A DNA stretch of 38,237 bases from Beroe ovata (lineage: Eukaryota; Ctenophora; Nuda; Beroida; Beroidae). Made by a program: the position numbers and the translations under genes. The stretch's first letter is position 1. Every line of letters starts with the position of its first letter. The notes under the pieces were generated by a model. The model was not told the origin of the DNA. It worked only from the letters and a program-made list of their open reading frames with translations, and did no database searches. The DNA lies in assembly GCA_946803715.1 (NCBI GenBank), contig CAMPET010000041.1:303052-341288 (forward strand), written 5' to 3'. Below, piece by piece: positions 1 through 14,973 of this stretch.

Positions 1-1896
1 CACACCAGACTTTTTTTTTTATTTTACTATGTCTTTCGCGCTTTCTCTGTGACTGTGTGTCTGTCGTTGTGTGTTTTTCTCCGTTTGTGTGTGTGTGTGT
101 GTGTTTGTGTGTATCTGTGTGTGTACATGTCCTCTGTGCGTTTCATAATCTGTACCATTTATACCGTATAAGGTGTGTGCAATGTCTTTAACTGTTCTTT
201 GAGAAGCTCTTTGATTGCAATAATGTAGCTGAAACCAACACAGCTTATGTCTGTGTGCGGCGGTTTGTGCACATCAAACCTGTGGGAGTTGGAACAGTTT
301 TTAGGTTTAGGAATTCTGTCTATTATCGGTCTGATGATGAATGGATTGGTGTTGAGGCGAAAAGACTATGAAATATTGGAGTTGAATATTGTGTTCTGCT
401 GAGTTGATGGGTGCGTGTGTGTGTTCTGTGCGCCTGTTCTCATATGTGTTTGTTCAGGTGTGTGAGTACCGAGTGGGTCTGGATTGCGACCGTGTGTGTG
501 AATAGCCATTCAGGAAGAATGAGCATTAACAACGCCATTCCTTTGGGTAACCTTGGAGATGAAAAGCTCATTGTTTCCATGGTTTAATCATATGGTGTTG
601 AATATTATTGTCCATATTTCGCATATTTCTCAAACAATCCCATGTTGTTTATGCAACCCAGGCTATATGAGTATATGATGTGACACCCATATTGTGGCTG
701 TTGCTCACCCGTGAGAATTGACATGATTATCAACAACAACGTCTCTGTTGTATGGCGGTATTTTTTTCCTGGTATGGTGCATTCAGTAGAAAACGGAATC
801 GGTAAAACTGACCTTTGGATCTGATGAAGCCCACGTCCATGAAACGCTGCACATAATTACCTGTCAATCAATTACCTGTCACTTAATCACCTGTCAATCG
901 ATTATCTGTCAATCAATTACCTGTCACTCAATTACCTGTCACTCAATTACCTGACACTCAATTACCTGTCACTAAATTACCTGTGTGAGAAGAAGACCAA
1001 AATGTGTCCTGACTTATTCATTCCAATTTCTGACGACTGTATATTGATAATGAGCCTTGGATCACAACACATGCACACACACACAGAGAGTGCTATGGTA
1101 GTTTGATAAAGCCAGCTGCAGCCTGTAATTACGAGATATGACATGTTTACCGTGCGTACACCGGGTATAATAGTAGCTGGAGATTATGGCTGGGAAATCA
1201 TGCATCATAACATTAGTCGACCACTGCTTTACGTGCGAATCACGCCAGGTTCTTACCTACTGCTACAGGCTACCGTGTGTAAATTACACAGCATAGTAAT
1301 GAGCAGTAGTGTTTACTACATGATTACATTGTATGGGGAATTCTTTTGTAACTGTATGAATTTGCATCATATAGGAAAAATAAGGGAGTTTCCCTTGTTT
1401 TCCACAGATGATATAGGTAACTAGTGGACATGATCTTCACATGGGAGAGAGTTGTCGAGTTGAACTATCCTGGGGAACTGGATAGCAGATTAACTGTTAC
1501 TAATAAGTGTGTGGAAGACGTCAGTTTCTTAGTCAGGCAAGGTGCAAGAAGTTCGGCTTTTTTCATCAAAATAGACATTGATCATTGATCAATTCGTTGA
1601 TAATCAAAATGTTGTGGATATGCGTTATATTTTGACCATTCGCAGCGTCGGCAATGAGCTTTACGTAGCGCGCGGTGACTTGAGACCGAATCATCAGCGC
1701 AACATGTGCTCTATTAATCTGGTCGCGCGCTCGTCAATGTTGCCACGCGCGCTCATAGTAGATGTCTTGGGCATTCCCGCGAAAAAGCATGAATGGGGTT
1801 CCGCAACCGTTCACATGCTGCTAAAAGCATGAGACAAGTGTGTAAGGTGATGTAATCCACCTAAGTTAGCCGTATGAGACATTTTACCCATTTCAG
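1..1896. other. Upstream intronic/flanking sequence of the PKC gene, no gene recognised
   Basis: This stretch precedes the first recognisable PKC exon and should be intron of that gene, because the exon at 1897 begins inside the C1B zinc finger. It starts with a GT-rich microsatellite (about 60-125). I searched it for the missing first half of C1B (two CxxC pairs and a WG-QG motif) and for C1A or C2 and found nothing, so those exons must lie upstream of the window. Positions 1640-1800 are noticeably richer in CpG than their surroundings, but the 84-codon open frame there resembles nothing I know. Confidence 0.5.
855..985 (+). repeat. 15-bp minisatellite, about 9 units
   Basis: Eight full units and one partial unit of AATTACCTGTCACTC lie head to tail with point variants (CAATC/CACTC endings, one ACCTGAC). 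There are no spacers between units, so this is a simple minisatellite and not a CRISPR-like array. It lies in the presumed upstream PKC intron. Confidence 0.9.
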
Positions 1897-7625
<5,729 letters not shown>

Positions 7626-8016
7626 GCACGGGTGGGGTGTGAAAACTCACTCCCCCCTCCCTCCCTGAGCCACTTCCGCACAGAAGAGTGAATATACCTT
7701 CCGAATAGAAAAGTGAACAGCTTCAGTTGACGAGGTTAGTCTCCCTCTTATTATAGCTGACTTCATTGTGACTCCCAGTCCCCGGCAATGAAACATGTGA
7801 ACTGCACGGTGATCATGTGATTGATCCCTATGATTAATGTTTCATCAGCGAATTTGGACAATTCAATTCAGCCGTAATTATGCTTCCTTATATATACTTA
7901 ATCAGAATATTATTCCGTGTAATTGTATACCATGAGCTTCACTTTCACGATTAGAATTAAATGCATTCCCCATGACTTATAAGTTTTAATGGGGTATAAA
8001 ATTCTACTTTTCCAAA

Positions 8017-8022
8017 AATAAA
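8017..8022 (+). terminator. Candidate poly(A) signal of the PKC gene
   Basis: A canonical AATAAA lies about 390 bp after the PKC stop codon. It is followed within 15-40 bp by a GT-rich stretch (GGGTGTTGTTGCTGTCTGTG), the usual downstream element. The implied 3' UTR is 7626 to about 8040. Confidence 0.6.
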
Positions 8023-8040
8023 TCAGACTTGGGTGTTGTT

Positions 8041-9860
8041 GCTGTCTGTGTTTTTGGTGAGAATGAGCGCGGCATATATGAGGTGACGAGTCACGTGCAG
8101 CAATTGCCAGATTATCAGCTGTGACTACAAATCTTATGGTCCTTTAGCCGATGTATTATTATATTGCACTTCAATAGCATCTTCCATTCAAATATTACGA
8201 TGAAAACATTTTGATGGAAATATTTGGCCCTTGATTTATCTAAAAACATCAAATATGAAGTTTACCTCACTTACACACGCAAATTTACCTCTAAATACTA
8301 TTATGATTCAAGAATGTTAATATATGAATTATGATGTTTTATAACATTCGCAAAAAACAAGGCGGCTGTTTTTATTGAACGCCCTCTCACAAAAACCGGA
8401 TAGCCCACGATGTATCTGNATACGTCAGACTGCCGCCACGTCACGTGTAGAAACACTTTAGCTTTTCTTAGTGAAGTGGCGGCAGTCTGACGTATATGCC
8501 GCGTTCTTTTTCATATCACAGACTTTGAAATAAAGAACGCACAGATGCTGCGGACTACAACAACCAAATCTCATTTGGTTTTGGGAAAAATATCACTATT
8601 TTTCAATAAGATTCGTTTAACTTCAACTTCCAGACTTTTCGAGTGAAATTTGACTAATTGGTCAATTATCCAATTAGCTAATTGAGACTTTAATGAGCTT
8701 CTATAGTGAATTATAATCATTAAGAGTAAGGTATCATACCCCGTTAAAAAACATGCCTATGTGCTCGCAGTCACGAAATATCAGCCTTAATTAGGCTAAT
8801 TAGGCTAATATATCAATTAGGTTTTCGTGGGAATCGAAAAAATATCACTGAGTTGAACATACAAGATTTGAGGCATCATATCCTGTTGCAAAAACAAGTA
8901 TATCTGCATCAGATTTAGAGTTATTCAACTTAATTAGGCTAATTAGGTAATTAACTCATTAGCTTTTCGGCGTAGTTAGAGTAATATTGTCAAATAGTAC
9001 ATAAAATTGCAAGTTCTAATCAAGCAGCATGTTTTTATATGGCCGAGATCCAGAAAATCGGTTATGCTAAAAATTGCAAAATTGGACTTACCTAGTACCA
9101 ATTATGACGTCATAATCATGCCTCAAAATTAGCGAATTTCGCTGAAACCAATTTTTTAACATAATTGAGACTTTGATCGACAACATATCGAAAGATGAAG
9201 TCCGCAGACCTTCCCGTTTTTCTAAAACTTGGTTTGTAAATTTGCTAATTTTTTGCATGATTTTCACATCAATGTGCCTCAATTAACCTCAATTATCTCA
9301 GTGATGCTAATGAGTTACATCGACTTTGAACATATGGTTGGACAGTACATTAAATTTCCTTTCGTTAATATGCCTTCCGTTTTTCGCTATCTCGTAAGCT
9401 TCATGTCGGAAACCGGTTCTCAAAATCACCTATTTTTCGGACTGTTTAAATTGAAATTTGCTACTTTGTGACGTCATTATGACGTCATAGATGTGTCATG
9501 AAATAATTTTAATGGTCACTTTTGAAAAGCCCTATCTTTCTTCTTTCCAACAAGTGCTCGAAATACTATGTACCTTTTGTGGTTCAGAAATTATGAACCT
9601 TCAAAGAGGGGACACTTTCGGTGTAAAATTGTTCTCTCTCCCTATATATATAATCGTATCCCTAAATACGACAAACACCCTCGATTTCGGCGATTTCAAG
9701 TCGCTATAACTTCGCCATTTTTCATCCGATTGACTTGACATTTTGGTTGCTGCCTCTCCATGGTCCAAATAGACGAAAAACAAAGTTTCATAAGAATCGC
9801 ATATATGAACGCAGTGTTATTGATACTCGAAATTTGGCAAATCCGTAAAAACATATAGTA
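8041..9860. other. Gene-free AT-rich region with low-complexity repeats
   Basis: No coding pattern or splice-consistent exon is visible. The 8640-8960 part is rich in TTAATTAGGCTAATTAGG repeats. Around 9470-9490 two TGACGTCAT palindromes (CRE-like) lie next to each other. The 9690-9840 segment reads like a dispersed non-coding repeat. The short open frames here show no family resemblance. The missing TM1-5 exons of the downstream GPCR would be expected between 7626 and 10727 but were not found. Confidence 0.5.
8420..8495. repeat. Perfect 20-bp inverted repeat with 36-bp loop (MITE-like)
   Basis: The left arm, 8420-8439 (ATACGTCAGACTGCCGCCAC), is exactly the reverse complement of 8476-8495. 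The left arm abuts the N at 8419, so part of a larger foldback element may be missing there. The sequence is consistent with a miniature inverted-repeat transposon; no target-site duplication can be confirmed because of the N. Confidence 0.75.
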
Positions 9861-9864
9861 GGGT

Positions 9865-10025
9865 CTGGCAAGCGCCGCAGCTTTTCGCGCGTTCCATAAA
9901 CGTACAAAGCTCACCAAGTCAGCCCTTCGGGCCGCCTCGGTGAGCGAGCTCGCAAAAAGGGCCCTTCGGGCCCTTTTTGCTCGCACGGTCAACATTACCT
10001 ACAGATGCCGCGGGGGGCTTGCCAG
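9865..10025. mobile_element. Small GC-rich element with CTGGCAAGC terminal inverted repeats
   Basis: The segment begins CTGGCAAGCGCCGC and ends GCTTGCCAG, so 9 bp at each end are inverted copies. Inside is a perfect 13-bp stem with a 3-nt loop (GCAAAAAGGGCCC / GGGCCCTTTTTGC, 9952-9980), preceded by a second GGCCC-TTCG-GGCC-type hairpin. An N follows immediately at 10026. A related end, CTGGCAAGCGCCCGCAGCC, is found at 29784. It has no coding capacity, so it would be a non-autonomous DNA element. Confidence 0.6.
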
Positions 10026-10026
10026 N

Positions 10027-10154
10027 GTAACCGCTGATGATCCACAGTTTAGACTCTTCCATCTCTTGTGTCAATCCTTGGATTAGAAAATCGATATCCA
10101 GCATTTTGCTATGTTTGCAGTATACCCATACACCTCTATAGATAAGACTTTGGA
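10027..10154 (+). repeat. 128-bp dispersed repeat, copy 1
   Basis: This segment (starting GTAACCGCTGATGA, ending TAAGACTTTGGA) is a near-identical reverse complement of 23029-23156 with a handful of substitutions. It starts immediately after an N. The two copies have different flanks, so it is an interspersed repeat of unknown class. Confidence 0.85.
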
Positions 10155-10554
10155 ATAGGTATCATATTTTTTTTCTTATTTTAAACTTATAAACACTACC
10201 TACTTGTTGCAACCAAATTTGAGATTTAAACCCATGTGAAGTGGGGAAGTGCATTTAAGCTGGTAGCGGGGTTTCAACCCCCTGCAAACATGGAGGAACT
10301 GAGTTTAACAGTATATGAAACATAAGTCAAGTAACTATATAGTGGACATTAGCTATCATAAGACATTAGCTATCATAAGAATTACATCATCTTATACCAG
10401 ATAACCTAACCTGCACAAATTACCTCTACTCAAGAATGAAATAGTTACATCGTCGAGACTGGAGTGAGATGTCTACCATGCTCCGTTTTCCTGACTGCAT
10501 TTAATTTTATATTAATAAGAAATCAGCATTTGACTTGTAGAACTCCATGTTCTT

Positions 10555-10700
10555 TGTGTGTGTATGTGTGTGTGTGTGTGTGTGTGTGTATATNTGTGTG
10601 TGTATGTGTGTGTGTGTGTCTGTGTGTGTGTGTCTGTGCGTGTCTGTGTCTGTGCGTATGTTTGTATGTGTTTATGTGTGTTTATGTGTGTCTGTGTATA
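10555..10700 (+). repeat. (GT)n microsatellite with an N
   Basis: Imperfect TGTGTG tract interrupted by an N at 10594, ending about 28 bp before the first visible GPCR exon. The long open frames through it (VCVCVC peptides) are repeat artefacts. Confidence 0.9.
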
Positions 10701-10727
10701 TCATATTAACTGTAATGATTTGTTCAG

Positions 10728-12370
10728 GAAAAAGTGCCACGCCCATCAGTAGGGAACTTCACACTGTGTTCGAAGAAAACTCTGCATCAAGGTGAGGACT
10801 CTCAATTGTTCACAGTCTATTCGTGGTCGGAAAGGGTTTTTTCTGTCAAACTTTCAATTACTGGGTTGTACTCTGTTATACATTGAGCAAGGTCCACTCG
10901 TGTGGCTATGTGAGATTATAGTTCATTCACTGTGAATTCATCTTATTCAGTACATCTGATCAGTGATTATGTTACATACCTATTGCCTATAATAATATCA
11001 CCTACATCTTATTCAGTAGTCGGGTTGAAAGTAAGAAAAGTAATGTGTTGATCTACCCGAATAAGTCTCTACCAACTGCTAACTCAGAAGTGGACCCTGA
11101 TACCATCACCAGTGAGCTTACTTCCTCCGTTTCTACCGCCGGTAAGTTGGTACTTGTTATACCAGAATGTCAGTGAGTTTACTTCTTATCAGTGGCATGC
11201 AGTACCCTGCAGAATTGAATTCAGACTGGATAACCTCACCTTCATTACTGCGCTTTGCTGAGGAATACGAGGGAAATACAGTCTTTAACTAATATTCCTT
11301 CAAAATAGCCAGTATCACAATAGTTGCTGTTAGCACGCATGATACTGGCCTAGATGGATCCCTTAATTTGCCGAATTTATCTAGGTAGAAGCTAGTAATC
11401 CCCCGAAAAACAAATATCTTCCAGGCCGAATGAGGAAAGCAGAAGAAGCTGTGAACGATTTCAAATCAGCGCTTAAGAGTGTTTTCCATAAGAAGGCCCA
11501 GATCAGAGGTGAACCTATATCAGCTGCATGTGATATAAGCTGTAATTTTTCTGAGCACCAATAACATCCCTTACCTACTCAATACCAGTTATAGCTAATT
11601 CCAATCCATCCCCAATACTCCAGGAACACCTAAGTGTATGAGGAATGCCAGTGTCACAGCTCGACTTATCATTGTTTGTTTCATCCTGTGCTGGTCTCCT
11701 TACTTTTGCAAAACTGTCTACTTCTTAATGGACAGGGGCATCAAGGAAAATAAAGAATCGTGGTTCCTCTACTTCCACATCACAGTATTCATCATTTCTT
11801 TGGTGAGTTTTGATATTCCTCTAGATGGATGCTAAGGAGTCTTCCATCAACTTTGTTTTTTATTGAAGTGGAGCCATTCTCATAGGTTATTTTTCTCAAA
11901 GATCATTACACCTACTGTTTATTTCTAAGAATCCTTTGAAACCATCTGTCACTTATTTGTCTCTTAATCTGCATTAAGTCATCTATTGTGCTGGTTGCTT
12001 ACCTATTAAATCAAACTATCATTTCAGTCTACTTGTGCATGGAACCCTCTGATATACTTGACTCGGAGTCGCAGCTATAGGAAGGAAATAGCCAAAATCA
12101 TTTTCTTCAGGTACATTTCATAGGTATCACTATGCCAAACATTAAAGGGATGACAAACGAACACCTATTGCAACTGGTACATAGGTAAGGTACAATAATT
12201 TCTTATACCAAGACTTAAATACTCAAGATACATAACTTCTATCCAGATTGAGTAATAAGGCAAGTCCAGTTGCCGATGTTTGTCCCTATCCCCTGGCTGT
12301 CAACAAATTCCACAGAAAGTTGAGTGTTCTCGCTGGCATTGACTTAGAGGTACAAAACACATTATGTTGA
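10728..12370 (+). CDS. Class A (rhodopsin-like) GPCR, 3' exons only: ICL3, TM6, TM7, tail
   Basis: Seven-transmembrane receptor of unknown ligand. Phase-consistent exons are 10728-10791, 11017-11141, 11425-11508, 11624-11802, 12028-12110 and 12247-12370 (stop TGA). The first three encode a hydrophilic Ser/Lys-rich segment fitting the third intracellular loop. The exon at 11624 encodes TM6, LIIVCFILCWSPYFCKTVYF, with the CWxP toggle motif, then a short loop and the start of TM7. The exon at 12028 encodes the rest of TM7, STCAWNPLIYL (NPxxY), followed by SRSYRKEIAKIIFF, a typical helix 8. The final exon ends ...IDLEVQNTLC; a GAG|GTACAA donor inside it leaves open one more downstream exon. TM1-5 are not visible upstream, where N gaps (8419, 10026, 10594) and repeats occur; they may be in lost sequence. 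TM6 and TM7 leave little doubt about the superfamily, but the subfamily is not assignable. Confidence 0.88.
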
Positions 12371-12879
12371 TATTTTGTATGTAGAGGCTGAGGCCAAAAT
12401 ATGAAATGATTGCCCAATGTCCAAAGCAGAGTATTTTTATGCCAGCTACCCTGCATTTCATAGTAGTGCCTCATTCCTATATTGTATCATGTCATAGACC
12501 ATAACAGGTTCTTATCTCAGTTACCTCAAGATGGAATCAGAAAAGGCTCCAACCAAACTATTACTGATGAAAAAATCCCTGCTTTCTGAGTGAAGATCAC
12601 AAAGGAAAGACTCTTGAAAGAGTGAATTGTTTATATCAATATGTTGTAGGTATTAAACTCTAACAATACAGTACCTATGCATGTACATGACATGCAAGGA
12701 ATAATATATTATATGTGAATTAATTCCGTTTACTTCCTTTCACTGATTCAAGAACGCAAATCGAACAGTGATCTTGTACATAGTGGGAGAAAATTGAATC
12801 ATTCAGCAGATTAGTAGCAGAGTAGCTAAATTAGCAAGTTAAAACAATAAACGCAGCTCGAGTTTGGGTTAATCCCATG
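12371..12879. other. Intergenic, nothing recognised
   Basis: AT-rich sequence after the GPCR stop codon. It would contain the GPCR 3' UTR; AATAAA occurs at 12846-12851. No exon-like pattern was seen. Confidence 0.4.
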
Positions 12880-13290
12880 CTTAACGCTCCGCTAACGCTC
12901 AACCTTGAAGGATTTCAAAGGCCCTACCCTTGCTAGTGGGATTTGATCTATATCCCTGACGTTGGGTTGCCAGCTGATGTTATCTATCCACTGTTTCTTG
13001 CGCGCGCAAGAAACAGTAGACAGATAACATCCGGCGCGGCAAGCGTTGGGCGGCCCGGCCCGGAATGACAATTGCGCGGCGCCCGCGCCGACGGTAGGGC
13101 AATCAAATGGCATCCTCACATAAAAAGTATAATCCAAAATGCTTGCTTGGCGGGCGCGGGCGAGCGTCAGCAATAGTCGAAATTGAGCGTTAGCGACGCT
13201 AGTTGTGCGCTTATAGCGCGCGGCGCAGCTGGTTGAGCGAAAGCGGCGCGGGCGCGGCATGCGCGGCGCAAAACTCGGGCCAGGCTTTTT
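12880..13290. repeat. GC/CpG-rich island, probably a repeat element
   Basis: About 400 bp of sharply higher GC content than the flanks, with runs such as GGCGGCCCGGCCCGG and GCGCGGCGCCCGCGCCG. It contains the foldback at 12977-13030. A 178-codon minus-strand open frame crosses it, but its Arg/Ala/Pro-rich protein looks like a by-product of GC-rich sequence and matches no family I know. An inserted repeat or a CpG island are both possible. Confidence 0.45.
12977..13030. repeat. 54-bp near-perfect palindrome without spacer
   Basis: Arms of 27 bp (12977-13003 and 13004-13030) are reverse complements with two mismatches, meeting at a GCGCGCGC centre with no loop. The centre half reads CTGTTTCTTGCGC. 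Such spacerless palindromes can form cruciforms and are unstable. Confidence 0.85.
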
Positions 13291-13529
13291 TTTTATAGAC
13301 AGGCAATTCAATGCTAAACCTTTTGGCCTTCGATGTGTACCGAAAAACAGATACCAGAATCTGTTGTCAGATTTTATCTGACCTCTCCAGAGATCAGAGT
13401 GATTAAATCTGACAACTAATTCTTTCATCGGGTATACAAAACTCTAACCTAGTAAGTAATAACACGGAATGAAGGAATGAAAGATAATCTACTGCACTGA
13501 ATCCACTTTCTACTGATGGCACAATATTC

Positions 13530-14345
13530 CCTGAACAACACTAGCTCCTCTTGACACACATTCCTCTTGACAGCTTTCTCTCTTGAACAATGAACTCTCT
13601 TCCTTTCCACACCACTATCTGAACCCTTCTCAGCAGCAATCCATCCAGGGCTATAGCATCACACTCTTGACATCACACATTCCTGACACAATGACACATG
13701 CTATTGACACAAGTTTCTACTGACACAAGATTTTTTGTCACCACTCCCTTTAGACTTTGGCACTTTGCCTCAGTCTTGATTCCACTTTTTCCACAGATTT
13801 GATGCTGCTAGGTCCCCCCATATGTTCAAGCCTCTTATTTAGGTTAGGTTATCGTGAATGCTGCAAGGTATTTCCTGCTATTTTCCAATCATCAATCATG
13901 TCTATTCTTCTGAACTTACCTAAACTACTTATTACAATCAAATTCGAGAAGTGAGGGCCACACTTTGTGGAGATTGTGAAGAAGAGACTATAATGTCTTG
14001 AAAATGTCAGTAGATTGTGGTGAAAAAGTGTGTGGGTTTGATTCAATTGACTTTGTATCACTGTCTACAATGTTCAATCATCTGAAGCATGTCTATTCTT
14101 TGTTGTCACCATACCCTCTCTCCTGATGCCATTTTACATGGCACCAATTCTCTTGACACTCTTTAGCACTTCCCTCCATGTCGACATCTGGTCTTTGCAT
14201 CAATCTATTGACCACACTGTTATTTTCTTTGACACTCATATTCTTAATATTACAATTTCTTCATGCCACGCTTCAGTGACACCGCAAAGTCTTGACAGTG
14301 CGTTCTTGATAACACTTTCTTTGGTACACTTTCTTTGGTACTTTC
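13530..14345 (+). repeat. Degenerate TTGACAC-rich tract
   Basis: The heptamer TTGACAC/CTTGACA and variants (CTGACAC, TTGACAT) recur dozens of times at irregular spacing, usually in a T/C-rich setting such as TCTCTTGACACTTTC. No coding sense on either strand. It looks like an eroded tandem array in the gap between the GPCR and TMEM260. Confidence 0.6.
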
Positions 14346-14973
14346 TTTAGCAACAAAACCTAGGTCTTGATATCATTTTATCTCAACATGAACTTGATGT
14401 GCCACTTTTGAATGGCAGCACTTCCTAATAAAAACATTTTCTCTCGTCACCACTTCCTCTTGGCAGTTGGCACCACTTATTAATCTTTTTTGATTCATTT
14501 TTATGCTCTGTGGGTTGCTCAGGGGATGATTTCTTGTTGTTTGGGGTCTACTTCTAGCTCTTTGATTTAAGGACATGAATTCTGTGGAATGGATTGAACT
14601 TAAGAATCCCAAAATAACACCATAACACTTTAAGAAAGAAGGGATCTTGCTGTTGTTCAAGCAAAGAGTAGAAAAGGTGTGCACATTGATGTCTTTGAGG
14701 ACCCTCTTTATGACAGTTGAATTAACAATGGTTTACCTAATACAGTCAACTAATAGGGGTTATTCAACTCTATTTGGACTAGTCAAAATTCATCACTGTT
14801 AGAAATAAACTGAATGATACCTGTTTAAAATGAGCATGCATGAGAAGTCTAAATGGTAACATATTATTAGTAACAAATAACAGTGAAGAGTGCATATAGT
14901 ATAAGTTGTGGAGATTGCTTGGACATTACATGTGAGAAAACTAACTAATTCACAAAATTACCCACATTTTAGT

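Noticed and set aside
855-985. CRISPR-like regularly repeated sequence
   Set aside because: 15-bp units are directly adjacent with no spacers, and the context is an animal gene; it is a minisatellite.
1578-1832. 84-codon plus-strand frame as a PKC or other exon
   Set aside because: No C1, C2 or kinase resemblance, and no in-phase splice sites connecting it to the exon at 1897.
9952-9980. Rho-independent bacterial terminator and possible bacterial DNA
   Set aside because: The hairpin plus T run looks bacterial, but it is part of a small element with inverted ends embedded in eukaryotic intergenic sequence, and no bacterial gene is nearby.
10464-10795. Open frames of 64-82 codons through the GT tract
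   Set aside because: Peptides are VCVCVC repeats from a microsatellite; only the short in-phase part from 10728 belongs to a real exon.
12892-13428. 178-codon minus-strand frame as a gene
   Set aside because: Arg/Ala/Pro-rich composition follows from the GC-rich island, the frame passes through the 54-bp palindrome, and no domain or splice support is seen.
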